Shown here in pieces: positions 16,325 to 24,605 of a stretch of DNA of 61,388 nt. Under the pieces are notes generated by a model. It searched no databases, was not told the DNA's origin, and saw only the letters and a program-made list of their open reading frames with translations. The stretch covers positions 1-61,388 of the forward strand of contig CAYHZL010000002.1 of NCBI GenBank assembly GCA_964361075.1, given 5' to 3'. Origin of the DNA: CAYHZL01 sp964361075. GTDB taxonomy: Bacteria > Bacteroidota > Ignavibacteria > UBA10030 > UBA8401. The first letter of the stretch is position 1. Every line of letters begins with the position of its first letter. The position numbers were made by a program, and so were the translations under genes.

Positions 16325-17058
16325 TGGCAACCAAATCACATATCGAATGGACAGAAATGACTTGGAATCCGGTAACCGGTTGTTCCAAAGTCAGTGCTGG
16401 ATGTAAATTTTGTTATGCCGAACGAATGGCAAAACGATTGAAAGCGATGGGTGTGAAAAGATATGAAGATGGATTTAAGGTTACTCTTCAACCGGACATA
16501 CTTGGTGTTCCATTAAAATGGAAAGAACCAAAAATGATATTCGTGAATTCCATGAGCGATCTATTTCATGAAAAAATTCCGACAGAGTATATCAAAAAAG
16601 TTTTTGAAATAATGGTGAAGTCTCCTCAGCACACATACCAAATTTTAACAAAACGAAGTGAACGGTTAAAAGAAATTGCGAACGAATTACCGTGGGCTGA
16701 AAATATTTGGATGGGTGTGAGTGTTGAAGATGATCGAGTCGTACATCGCATTCATGACTTGCAATCTGTTCCCGCGAAAGTCAGATTTCTTTCGTGTGAA
16801 CCGCTTATTGGTCCATTAGACAAACTTCCACTAAAAGGAATTCATTGGATTATTGTCGGTGGCGAGTCAGGTCCGAAAGCGCGTAGTATGGAAAAAGATT
16901 GGGTTGTTTCTATTTTTAGACAATGTAGAAAAAATTCGGTTCCATTCTTTTTTAAACAATGGGGCGGCGTCAGAAAAGATTTAACGGGAAGAGAATTGAA
17001 TCGTACGACATACAGCGAAATGCCAATTAAGGATACTCATAAAAACAGAGCGGCATAA
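16324..17058 (+). CDS. Three-Cys-motif (DUF5131 / phage Gp37-Gp68 family) protein
   Basis: A 244-residue protein of the DUF5131 family. Near the N-terminus, WNPVTGCSKVSAGCKFCYAE carries C20-x6-C27-x2-C30, the three-cysteine motif that resembles a radical-SAM iron-sulfur site, followed by family segments MIFVNSMSDLFHEKIP, ILTKRSERL, WMGVSVEDD and WIIVGGESGPKARSM. Homologues occur in phages and in bacterial accessory regions, and several are next to TcmP as here. A radical-SAM-like chemistry on a nucleic acid is plausible but not shown. It ends 43 nt before ftcD, the next hut-pathway gene. Confidence 0.88.
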   Translation: MATKSHIEWTEMTWNPVTGCSKVSAGCKFCYAERMAKRLKAMGVKRYEDGFKVTLQPDILGVPLKWKEPKMIFVNSMSDLFHEKIPTEYIKKVFEIMVKSPQHTYQILTKRSERLKEIANELPWAENIWMGVSVEDDRVVHRIHDLQSVPAKVRFLSCEPLIGPLDKLPLKGIHWIIVGGESGPKARSMEKDWVVSIFRQCRKNSVPFFFKQWGGVRKDLTGRELNRTTYSEMPIKDTHKNRAA

Positions 17059-17101
17059 CAAACCCATCATCTTATTTGCTCATCACATTCCAAAAAAAAT
17101 A

Positions 17102-18133
17102 ATGAATAAAATTGTCGAGTGCGTTCCAAATTTTAGTGAAGGGAACAATGAAACAACAATCGAAGCGATTGCATCGAGCATTCGCAATGTTGCAGGTGTG
17201 AAATTATTGAATGTTGAACCGGACAAAGATTACAATCGCACGGTGGTAACATTTGTTGGCGAACCGAATGCTGTGGTGCACGCGGCATTTGCTGTAACAA
17301 AATCTGCTGCTGAACACATTGACATGCGTACGCACAAGGGTGAACATCCGCGCATCGGTGCAACAGATGTTGTTCCGTTCATTCCCGTTTCCGGAGTAAC
17401 GATGGAAGATTGTGTACGGTTGGCGAATGAATACGGCAAACGTGTTGCTGAAGAATTGCATATTCCAATTTATTTGTACGAATCAGCAGCGCGATTTGCA
17501 GAGAGAAAAAATCTTGCTGATGTTCGTAAAGGTGAGTATGAAGGACTTGAAGAAAAGCTTCGCGATCCGAAATGGAAACCGGATTACGGCGCGGCGGAAT
17601 TCAATGCAAAATCCGGCGCGACAATTACCGGTGCGCGAAAATTTTTGATTGCCTACAATGTGAATTTAACGACTGTCGATTTTGAAATTGCGCAAGAGAT
17701 TGCACTGCGGATTCGTGAAAGCGGTCGTGTGAAAAAAGATGCGTTGGGTGTAACGGTGAAGAATGAAAAAGGAGAATCAATAAAAATTCCAGGCACACTG
17801 AAAGCAATAAAAGCGATGGGCGTGTTTGTTGAACGCTACCACATTTCGCAAGTGTCAATCAATCTTGTTGATTATGAAACAACACCGATACACATTGCAT
17901 TTGAAGAAGTGAAAAAGCAAGCGCAGTCGCTCGATGTTGAAGTAACCGGAAGTGAGATAGTCGGACTTGTTCCGCTGCAAGCAATGTTGATGGCAGGAAA
18001 ATTTTATTCAGAAAAGGAAAAACGAACCATACTTTCGGAAGAAGAACTTGTTGCGCTGGCAATTAAAAAACTTGGATTGAGTCAGCTTGATGCGTTCAAT
18101 CCGAAAAAGAAAATTATCGAATATCAGTTGTAA
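17102..18133 (+). CDS. ftcD: Glutamate formimidoyltransferase
   Basis: This enzyme moves the formimino group from N-formimidoyl-glutamate to tetrahydrofolate, releasing glutamate and feeding one-carbon metabolism. The 343-residue protein starts with the family signature IVECVPNFSEGNN and contains DMRTHKGEHPRIGATDVVPF with the catalytic histidine H82 (same number as in the mammalian enzyme). Later segments ITGARKFLIAYNVNL and VSINLVDYETTPIH are also diagnostic. In mammals this domain is fused to a cyclodeaminase; here the cyclodeaminase is the next gene. It continues the pathway from hutI across the inserted block. Confidence 0.97.
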   Translation: MNKIVECVPNFSEGNNETTIEAIASSIRNVAGVKLLNVEPDKDYNRTVVTFVGEPNAVVHAAFAVTKSAAEHIDMRTHKGEHPRIGATDVVPFIPVSGVTMEDCVRLANEYGKRVAEELHIPIYLYESAARFAERKNLADVRKGEYEGLEEKLRDPKWKPDYGAAEFNAKSGATITGARKFLIAYNVNLTTVDFEIAQEIALRIRESGRVKKDALGVTVKNEKGESIKIPGTLKAIKAMGVFVERYHISQVSINLVDYETTPIHIAFEEVKKQAQSLDVEVTGSEIVGLVPLQAMLMAGKFYSEKEKRTILSEEELVALAIKKLGLSQLDAFNPKKKIIEYQL

Positions 18134-18224
18134 TTTTTCCTTCCACAAAGTTCACGAAGTCACACGAATGTTTTTGAAATTATTTTCATGATAGTTGTAA
18201 ATTTATCAAATTAATAATAAAAAT

Positions 18225-18854
18225 ATGCTCACATCAAAATCAGTTTCCGGATTTCTTGACGAACTTGCTTCCAATTCTCCAGCTCCCGGCGGCGGAAGCG
18301 TTGCCGCACTTGCCGGTGCGCTCGGCACGGCACTCACATCAATGGTGTGCAGATTAACGATCGGCAAAAAAAAATACGCCGATGTGCAAAACGAAATGGA
18401 AAATGTTCTCGTGCAATCAGAAAAACTTCGCTCATCACTTACAACACTGATTGATGACGATACGGAAGCATTCAACAAAGTTCTGCGTGCCTTCGCGTTA
18501 CCAAAGGATATTGATGAACAAATTGCACAACGTCTGAATGCAATTCAAGATTCAACAAAAGAAGCGGCACGCATTCCATTGAAAGTGATGCAACTGTGCG
18601 AACAGGCAATAGGGTTGACAAAAATTGTTGCAGAAAAAGGAAATGTAAATTCCATTACCGATGCCGGTGTTGCCGCACTTGTCATTTATGCCGCGTATAA
18701 AGGTGCGCAATTGAATGTGCAAATAAATCTTGGTTCAATTAAAGATCAGAATTTTGTTCGGGAAGTTTCGGAAGAAATGAATACAAGTGCAGCAGTTGTA
18801 GAAAAAGTAAGCATAGAAATTTTGGATATTGTAAAAAGGAAGATACTGAAGTAA
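18225..18854 (+). CDS. Formimidoyltetrahydrofolate cyclodeaminase / cyclohydrolase-like protein
   Basis: A 209-residue, all-helical protein of the cyclodeaminase/cyclohydrolase family. The signature FLDELASNSPAPGGGSVAAL (residues about 8-27) forms the folate-binding loop; DDDTEAFNKVLRAFALPKD and NVNSITDAGVAAL are further conserved segments. It should release ammonia from 5-formimino-tetrahydrofolate to give methenyl-tetrahydrofolate, completing the route from histidine to the one-carbon pool. It follows ftcD after 91 nt that contain a CCACAAAGTTCACGAAG repeat. A plain methenyl-THF cyclohydrolase role is possible, but the neighbours favour the deaminase. Confidence 0.92.
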   Translation: MLTSKSVSGFLDELASNSPAPGGGSVAALAGALGTALTSMVCRLTIGKKKYADVQNEMENVLVQSEKLRSSLTTLIDDDTEAFNKVLRAFALPKDIDEQIAQRLNAIQDSTKEAARIPLKVMQLCEQAIGLTKIVAEKGNVNSITDAGVAALVIYAAYKGAQLNVQINLGSIKDQNFVREVSEEMNTSAAVVEKVSIEILDIVKRKILK

Positions 18855-18916
18855 AGTTGAGCAAAATCCTTACCTTGCACTTCCTTCATTATTCTTGTAT
18901 CTTGATTATAGAATTT

Positions 18917-18949
18917 TGCCCACCACTCGATCGGCGGGCATTTTATTTT
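18917..18949 (+). terminator. Probable terminator after the hut genes
   Basis: TGCCC-A-CC and GG-C-GGGCA form a stem with one mismatch around an 8-base loop, followed by TTTTATTTT. It lies 62 nt after the cyclodeaminase stop and would end the hut transcript. Confidence 0.55.
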
Positions 18950-18950
18950 C

Positions 18951-19020
18951 AAGGATGAGAAATGAAATATGAAATATGAAGGATGAAAATGGTATTCATA
19001 ATTCATCCTTCACAATTCAT
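18951..19020. repeat. Heptanucleotide tract AAGGATGA with its inverse
   Basis: A-G-rich units (AAGGATGA, AAATGAAATATG, AAGGATGAAAAT) are followed by the complementary ATTCATCCTT and ATTCAT. The tract can fold on itself. A longer array of the same units is at 28473-28625. Confidence 0.6.
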
Positions 19021-19057
19021 TTTTTTTGTTTACATGGTAGTAGTATAAACACAGTTC

Positions 19058-20863
19058 ATGAATTACATTCGCAATTTCTGCATCATCGCTCACATAGACC
19101 ACGGCAAATCTACACTTGCTGATCGTTTGTTGGAATACACCGGCGTTATCTCCGAACGCGACCTTCACACACACCAAGTTCTGGACGATATGGATTTGGA
19201 ACAAGAGCGCGGTATTACCATCAAACTTCACGCAATTCAGATGAAGTATAAAGCAAAAGATAAACAAACCTACACACTCAATTTAATAGACACGCCGGGT
19301 CATGTCGATTTTACGTATGAAGTATCCCGCTCACTCGCTGCGTGCGAGGGAGCAATTTTAGTTGTTGATGCATCGCAAGGTGTAGAAGCGCAGACAATTT
19401 CCAATTTGTATTTGGCAATTGATGCGGGCTTGGAAATTATTCCTGTATTAAACAAAATTGATTTGCCTTCCGCCGTAACAATGATTGATACGGTGAAACA
19501 CGAAGTGATTAATCTTCTTGGATGTAAAGAAGAAGAACTCATTATGGCAAGCGCGAAAGCAAAAATCGGCATCGAAGAAATTCTGGAAGCTGTGGTGTCG
19601 CGCATTTCCGAACCGAAAGCCGACACAACAAAACCGTTGCGTGCGTTAATTTTTGATTCTGTGTTCGATGCGTATCGCGGTTCGATTACCTACATCCGTG
19701 TAATGGACGGTGTGCTGCGTGAAAAAGATAAAATAAAATTTTTGCACAACGGCAATGCTGCAGAAGCGGAAGAAGTCGGCAACCTGTTGATGAAGCGCAG
19801 CCGCACCGGTGAACTGTTTGCCGGCGATGTGGGATATTTAATTGCGGGATTAAAAGATGTGCGCGATACAAAAGTCGGCGACACCATCACCACGCAATAC
19901 AACGGCGCAACCGAACCGCTTCCCGGCTACAAAGTTGTGAAGCCGATGGTGTTCAGCGGTTTGTATCCAACAAACGCCGACGATTTTTCTGAACTTCGTG
20001 AGTCGTTGGAAAAATTAGCGTTGAATGATTCATCGCTGATGTTTGTTCCCGAAACATCAAATGCGCTCGGTTTCGGTTTCCGCTGCGGATTTCTTGGACT
20101 GCTTCACATGGAAATTGTTCAGGAGCGATTAGAGCGCGAGTATAATCAGAAACTGATTACTACCGTTCCGAACGTTGAACTACGTGTCATAAAAATGGAT
20201 GGTGAAGTTGAACTGGTAGATAATCCATCTGAACTTCCGAACGCCGGATTGATAGACTACATCGAAGAACCGTACATCAAAGCGCAGATTATTACACCGA
20301 CGGAATACATCGGTAATATTATGAAACTGTGTATAGATCGCCGCGGTATTTGGAAAGATACAAATTACCTTGACCCGACACGCGCGGATGTTTCGTACGA
20401 GTTTCCTCTTTCTGAAATTATTTTTGATTTTTACGATAAACTGAAATCACTCACGCGCGGCTACGCATCGCTCGATTATGAATACATCGATTATCGCCAA
20501 TCCAATTTGGTGAAGCTTGATATTATGTTGAATGCCGAAGTGGTCGATGCGCTTTCCACAATTGTGCACCGCGATAAAGCATTCGAGATGGGAAAAAAAC
20601 TGTGCGGCAAACTGAAAAAACTTATTCCGCGCCACATGTTTGAAATTGCAATTCAAGCGGCAATCGGCAGCAAAGTGATTGCGCGCGATACAGTGAAAGC
20701 AATGCGGAAAAATGTTTTGGCAAAATGTTACGGCGGCGATATTTCGAGAAAAAGAAAACTTCTAGAGAAACAAAAAGAAGGAAAGAAACGTATGAAACAA
20801 GTCGGCGCAGTTGAACTTCCACAAGAAGCATTTCTTGCTGTGCTTTCGATGGGAGATGAATAA
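19058..20863 (+). CDS. lepA: Elongation factor 4 (LepA), back-translocating GTPase
   Basis: A 601-residue translational GTPase of normal LepA length. The P-loop AHIDHGKST is at residues 11-19, followed by switch I with ERGITIKLHAI, DTPGHVDF (G3), NKIDLP (G4) and a SAKAKIG element (G5). The LepA-specific C-terminal domain is present (RKRKLLEKQKEGKKRMKQVG). LepA binds stalled or mistranslocated ribosomes and promotes back-translocation; it also influences ribosome assembly. In many bacteria it precedes lepB, as it nearly does here, except that an ORF6N gene and a repeat element lie in between. Confidence 0.99.
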   Translation: MNYIRNFCIIAHIDHGKSTLADRLLEYTGVISERDLHTHQVLDDMDLEQERGITIKLHAIQMKYKAKDKQTYTLNLIDTPGHVDFTYEVSRSLAACEGAILVVDASQGVEAQTISNLYLAIDAGLEIIPVLNKIDLPSAVTMIDTVKHEVINLLGCKEEELIMASAKAKIGIEEILEAVVSRISEPKADTTKPLRALIFDSVFDAYRGSITYIRVMDGVLREKDKIKFLHNGNAAEAEEVGNLLMKRSRTGELFAGDVGYLIAGLKDVRDTKVGDTITTQYNGATEPLPGYKVVKPMVFSGLYPTNADDFSELRESLEKLALNDSSLMFVPETSNALGFGFRCGFLGLLHMEIVQERLEREYNQKLITTVPNVELRVIKMDGEVELVDNPSELPNAGLIDYIEEPYIKAQIITPTEYIGNIMKLCIDRRGIWKDTNYLDPTRADVSYEFPLSEIIFDFYDKLKSLTRGYASLDYEYIDYRQSNLVKLDIMLNAEVVDALSTIVHRDKAFEMGKKLCGKLKKLIPRHMFEIAIQAAIGSKVIARDTVKAMRKNVLAKCYGGDISRKRKLLEKQKEGKKRMKQVGAVELPQEAFLAVLSMGDE

Positions 20864-20893
20864 ACAATTCCACATTATTAGTGGTGATAAAAA

Positions 20894-21394
20894 ATGGATA
20901 CAATTGTTTTAAAGGAAGAAAAAATAGCATCGCAAATTTATTTGATACGCGGTGAGAAAGTTATTCTTGATAATGATCTTGCCAAATTGTATGGTGTCGA
21001 GGTCAAACGCTTAAAAGAAGCGGTGAGACGTAATATTAAACGTTTTCCAAATGATTTTATGTTTGAACTCACGAAAGAAGAATTTGATAACTTGAAGTCG
21101 CAATTTGCGACCTCAAGTTGGGGCGGTACAAGATATCGTCCGTTCGCATTTACTGAACAAGGTGTTGCAATGCTTTCAGGAATTCTCAACAGCGATCGTG
21201 CAATACAAGTGAACATTGCAATTATGAGAACATTTGTTCAGCTTCGCCAGTGGCTTTCTTCACATAAAGAATTAGAAAGAAAATTAGCATTGCTTGAAAA
21301 TAGATACGACAAACAATTCAAATTAGTGTTCGATGCAATTCGTCAGTTAATGAAGGAAGAAAAAAAGCCGTTACGAAAAATAGGATTTCATTAA
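20894..21394 (+). CDS. ORF6N domain-containing DNA-binding protein
   Basis: A 166-residue protein whose first 90 residues match the ORF6N domain: IYLIRGEKVILDNDLAKLYGV, then RLKEAVRRNIKRFPNDFMFEL and RYRPFAFTEQGVAMLSGIL. The C-terminal part (LRQWLSSHKELERKLALLENRYDKQFK) is a coiled coil. ORF6N proteins belong to the KilA-N/Bro group first described in phages and large DNA viruses and are thought to bind DNA; free copies are common in bacterial accessory DNA. It lies 30 nt after lepA on the same strand, and a MITE-like element begins right after its stop, which fits acquisition between lepA and lepB. Confidence 0.9.
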   Translation: MDTIVLKEEKIASQIYLIRGEKVILDNDLAKLYGVEVKRLKEAVRRNIKRFPNDFMFELTKEEFDNLKSQFATSSWGGTRYRPFAFTEQGVAMLSGILNSDRAIQVNIAIMRTFVQLRQWLSSHKELERKLALLENRYDKQFKLVFDAIRQLMKEEKKPLRKIGFH

Positions 21395-21395
21395 T

Positions 21396-21513
21396 AGGCA
21401 TCTCTAAAAACTAGAAGATAATTCTCTCGCAAAGCCGCAAAGCTCGCAAAAAGAAAAACTTATCGGTCTTTGCGCCTTGGCGTGAGACAACAAATTGGAC
21501 TTTAGAGATATCT
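21396..21513. repeat. MITE-like element related to the one at 51075
   Basis: Left end AGGCATCTCTAAAAACT lies just after the ORF6N stop. The right end, read in reverse, is AGATATCTCTAAAGTC, an imperfect match. Inside are CTCGCAAAGCCGCAAAG and its partial inverse CTTTGCGCCTTGGCG, which make an inner stem. Confidence 0.6.
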
Positions 21514-21531
21514 TAATACAAGGAAAAAATT

Positions 21532-22503
21532 ATGACAAAAGAAAAAGAACAAAAAAAGAATATCCCACTTCAAATTTTAAAATGGGTTTGGGTAAACTTG
21601 CTTTTCGGCACTCCCGAACAAATGCAAACAGAAAAACCGCTGACGTTTCAAGAAAAAGTAAAACACACAGCGCGCGAGTTCGGTATCGTTGTCGGCGCGT
21701 TTCTAGTTTTAAATAATTTTGTGATCGCATCCTTTATGGTGCCGACCGGCTCGATGGAAAACGAAGTGATGACGGGCGATTTTCTGATGGTGAATAAATT
21801 TATGTACGGCGGATGTTCACCGCGCAATGTTCCGTTTACCGATATTCGCCTGCCATGGTTTCGTCTTCCGGCGTTCAAACACGTTGAGCGCGGCGATGTG
21901 ATCGTGTTTGAATTTCCCGGCTACCGCGAAGAAGTGCATCCAGAAGCGTTTACTTTTTATTTGAAACGCTGTCTTGCAATTTCCGGTGATACACTTGAAG
22001 TGCGCAACCGTGTTGTGTATGTAAACGGACAACGCGCGCCGATTCCGCGCAATATTAAATTCAATAATTTTCGTTTTACTCCACAAGGATACAGCGATGA
22101 AAGAATTTTTCCGCCGACTGCGCCGTTCAACGAAGATTTTTATGGACCAATTGTGGTGCCGAAAAAAGGAATGAAGATTGAACTTACATTTATCAATCTT
22201 ATTTTGTGGGATACATTTATCCAACGTGATGGACACAAAGCAACGCTTGGTGCTAATGGACAAATTTTAATTGACGGAAACCCAAACAGCACGTACATCG
22301 TTGAAAAAAATTATTTATTCGGGATGGGCGACAACCGCGACAACAGTTTAGACAGCCGCTACTGGGGATTTATTCCGGAAGAAAATGTTGTCGGCACGCC
22401 GATGTTCGTGTACTGGTCATGGAATTCTGATATTCCCATCTACAACCTCTTTGAAAAAATTGCATCGGTGCGTCTCAGCCGTGTTGGTGCATTGATTAAA
22501 TAA
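21532..22503 (+). CDS. lepB: Signal peptidase I (first copy)
   Basis: A 323-residue membrane-anchored serine protease that removes signal peptides on the outer face of the cytoplasmic membrane. One membrane segment (FGIVVGAFLVLNNFVIASFMV, about residues 49-69) is followed by VPTGSMENE with the catalytic serine S74, and the general-base lysine K145 in YLKRCLAISGDTLEVRN. The Gly-Asp-Asn motif GMGDNRDNSLDSRYWG near the C-terminus is box E of the family. It is longer than the second copy because of insertions around residues 165-250. The two copies are separated by a terminator and a repeat element. Confidence 0.97.
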   Translation: MTKEKEQKKNIPLQILKWVWVNLLFGTPEQMQTEKPLTFQEKVKHTAREFGIVVGAFLVLNNFVIASFMVPTGSMENEVMTGDFLMVNKFMYGGCSPRNVPFTDIRLPWFRLPAFKHVERGDVIVFEFPGYREEVHPEAFTFYLKRCLAISGDTLEVRNRVVYVNGQRAPIPRNIKFNNFRFTPQGYSDERIFPPTAPFNEDFYGPIVVPKKGMKIELTFINLILWDTFIQRDGHKATLGANGQILIDGNPNSTYIVEKNYLFGMGDNRDNSLDSRYWGFIPEENVVGTPMFVYWSWNSDIPIYNLFEKIASVRLSRVGALIK

Positions 22504-22552
22504 AAAGGCAAAAGACCTAACAGGTTGCTGCACTCTGTTAGGTCTTGCCTTT
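22504..22552 (+). terminator. Rho-independent terminator after lepB copy 1
   Basis: AAGACCTAACAG pairs exactly with CTGTTAGGTCTT around an 11-base loop, and outer AAAGGC / GCCTTT extend the stem past a two-base bulge. It begins at the stop codon of the first signal peptidase gene. Confidence 0.8.
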
Positions 22553-22557
22553 AAAGT

Positions 22558-22704
22558 CATGCCATGAGTTACTTTTTTATTCGCCGCGGCGAATAAAACT
22601 TGTCCCGAAGGTCCCAAAGGGATCCCTTCGGGAGATGGATTCCCACAACATTCACCAAAACATTAGACAAATCCCGAAGGGATGGCTTAGCCACTCATGG
22701 CATG
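22558..22704. repeat. MITE-like element with 12-bp perfect TIRs (CATGCCATGAGT)
   Basis: CATGCCATGAGT (22558-22569) and ACTCATGGCATG (22693-22704) are exact inverses bounding 147 bp. The interior has the palindrome ATTCGCCGCGGCGAAT (22579-22594), two CCCGAAGG / CCTTCGGG modules and GATGGCTTAGCC. The GCCGCGGC and CCCTTCGGGA modules occur in several other intergenic elements of this window. Confidence 0.75.
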
Positions 22705-22722
22705 ATTGAGTAGATACCAACA

Positions 22723-23373
22723 ATGTTAAAAACATCTCGCGATATAGCTACCATTTTTATTCTCACAATTTTTTTTGCTGTGTTTCTGAAGTCGTGTGTT
22801 GTGGATGCGTATAAAATTCCGAGCGCAAGTATGGAACACACACTGCTCGTCGGCGATTGTATTGTAGTAAATAAATTTATTTACGGCGCAAAACTGCCGC
22901 ACACGATTTCGCTTACATCAATTACACTTCCCCGTATTGCAATGCCGGCGCTGAAAAAAATTCAACGGGGCGATATTATTGTATTCGAATTTCCACCGGA
23001 GCCGGGCAGAAATCTTATCAAGCGATGCATTGCAATTGCAGGCGATACTGTGGAAATAAAAAACAAAAATGTATTTGTCAACGAAATGCAATTTCCTCGC
23101 GAACATTCGGTTACTGCAAGTCAATTTATTGAAGGAGAACCGAGTAACGATATTTTTCCGCACGGCAGTAATTTCAATCCGGATTTTTACGGACCAATTA
23201 TCGTTCCGCCGCATTCTGTCTTCGTGCTTGGTGATAATCACGACAATAGTTTTGACAGCCGCTTCTGGGGATTTGTTCCGGAGGAAAATGTTACCGGCAT
23301 GGCAATGATGATTTATTATTCGAGCGGAGAAAACGGAACGCGCTGGGAACGAATCGGAAAAATTCTACGATAG
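22723..23373 (+). CDS. lepB: Signal peptidase I (second copy)
   Basis: A 216-residue signal peptidase I. The N-terminal membrane segment is IFILTIFFAVFLKSCVV, then IPSASMEHTLL with the catalytic serine S36, LIKRCIAIAGDTVEIKN with the lysine K100, and the C-terminal VLGDNHDNSFDSRFWGFVPEENV. It is a more compact enzyme than the upstream copy, about 100 residues shorter. Having two lepB genes in tandem suggests divided substrate ranges or different expression. The stop is 10 nt from the hemW start, so these two are probably co-transcribed. Confidence 0.96.
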   Translation: MLKTSRDIATIFILTIFFAVFLKSCVVDAYKIPSASMEHTLLVGDCIVVNKFIYGAKLPHTISLTSITLPRIAMPALKKIQRGDIIVFEFPPEPGRNLIKRCIAIAGDTVEIKNKNVFVNEMQFPREHSVTASQFIEGEPSNDIFPHGSNFNPDFYGPIIVPPHSVFVLGDNHDNSFDSRFWGFVPEENVTGMAMMIYYSSGENGTRWERIGKILR

Positions 23374-23383
23374 CATACACTGC

Positions 23384-24526
23384 ATGGCTTCTCTTTACCT
23401 TCACATACCGTACTGCGAACACAAATGCATCTACTGCGATTTTTATTCCATTGAAAATGCCGATACGATGGAGCAGTTCCTTCTCTCACTTGAAAAAGAA
23501 ATTGCATTACGCGCTTCCGAATTTTCCCGCAGAGAAACATTTGAAACTATTTTCTTTGGCGGCGGAACACCATCGCTTCTCGCTCCGTCTATAATAGAAA
23601 AAATTCTCAACCAGCTTCATACTCTGTATCGCATCGAACCAAACGCAGAAATTACACTCGAAACAAATCCCGGTACTGTTGATCTCGAAAAACTTCGCGC
23701 GTTTCGATCCGCAGGAATTAACCGCATCAGCATGGGCATTCAATCGTTTCATCAGGACGAGTTGAATTTTTTGACACGCATTCACACCGAAGAAGAAGCG
23801 GAAGAGTGTGTGCGCAATTGCTATCGTGCCGGATTTGAAAATGTAAATTTCGATTTACTATTTGCACTGCCACACCAAACTATTGCACGCTGGAAAGAAA
23901 CACTGCGCAGAGGAATTGCATTGCAGCCAAAACATATTTCTGCGTACAGTTTAATTGTCGAAGAAAATACACCGCTCTATTCTATGGTGAAGAGCAAACA
24001 AGTGTCGCCGTTACCTGAACACCTCGATGCAGACATGTACGAAACAACTATTGAGACGCTCACATCACACGGCTACGCGCAATATGAAGTTTCCAATTTT
24101 GCACACAATGGATTTGAAAGCCGGCACAACAAAAATTATTGGAACCATGCCAACTATCTCAGTTTCGGTCCATCGGCACATTCATTTTGGAAAACTAATG
24201 CAACACACGGCAAGAGATGGTGGAACGCACGCAGTGTCAATCAATATTGTGCAGACCTTGCTGTGGAGAAGTTTCCTGTAAGCGGTGAAGAAGTTGTTGA
24301 TGCACAGAAAATGTTCAACGAAGAAATTTTTCTTGGATTGCGCAGCGGCGGATTGGATTTGAAATTGTTGAAAAATGTGTACGGTGCAGATATTTTTTCG
24401 ACACATGCGATGCTTCTGAAAAAATTTGAACAGGAACAATTTCTTTCGTTTGATGCAGCATCGCTTCGTCTTACTTCCAAAGGTTACATGATGTGCGATG
24501 CAATTGCGGAGAAGTTACTCCGGTGA
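23384..24526 (+). CDS. hemW: HemW, radical-SAM haem chaperone (HemN-like)
   Basis: A 380-residue radical-SAM protein. HIPYCEHKCIYCDFYS holds C11-x3-C15-x2-C18 for the 4Fe-4S cluster; FFGGGTPSLLAP, ETNPGT and RISMGIQSFH are the other SAM-binding segments. It lacks the extra N-terminal region of true HemN, and its length and start fit HemW, which binds haem and hands it to respiratory enzymes rather than oxidising coproporphyrinogen. Many genomes annotate it as oxygen-independent coproporphyrinogen III oxidase; the sequence cannot fully exclude that. It sits right after the second lepB. Confidence 0.93.
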   Translation: MASLYLHIPYCEHKCIYCDFYSIENADTMEQFLLSLEKEIALRASEFSRRETFETIFFGGGTPSLLAPSIIEKILNQLHTLYRIEPNAEITLETNPGTVDLEKLRAFRSAGINRISMGIQSFHQDELNFLTRIHTEEEAEECVRNCYRAGFENVNFDLLFALPHQTIARWKETLRRGIALQPKHISAYSLIVEENTPLYSMVKSKQVSPLPEHLDADMYETTIETLTSHGYAQYEVSNFAHNGFESRHNKNYWNHANYLSFGPSAHSFWKTNATHGKRWWNARSVNQYCADLAVEKFPVSGEEVVDAQKMFNEEIFLGLRSGGLDLKLLKNVYGADIFSTHAMLLKKFEQEQFLSFDAASLRLTSKGYMMCDAIAEKLLR

Positions 24527-24605
24527 AAAATTGTTGGAAATAAACCTCATTCAAAGTATATTTATCCGTCATTTTTATTCATCATAATTGTTTGTCGAGG
24601 ATTCA

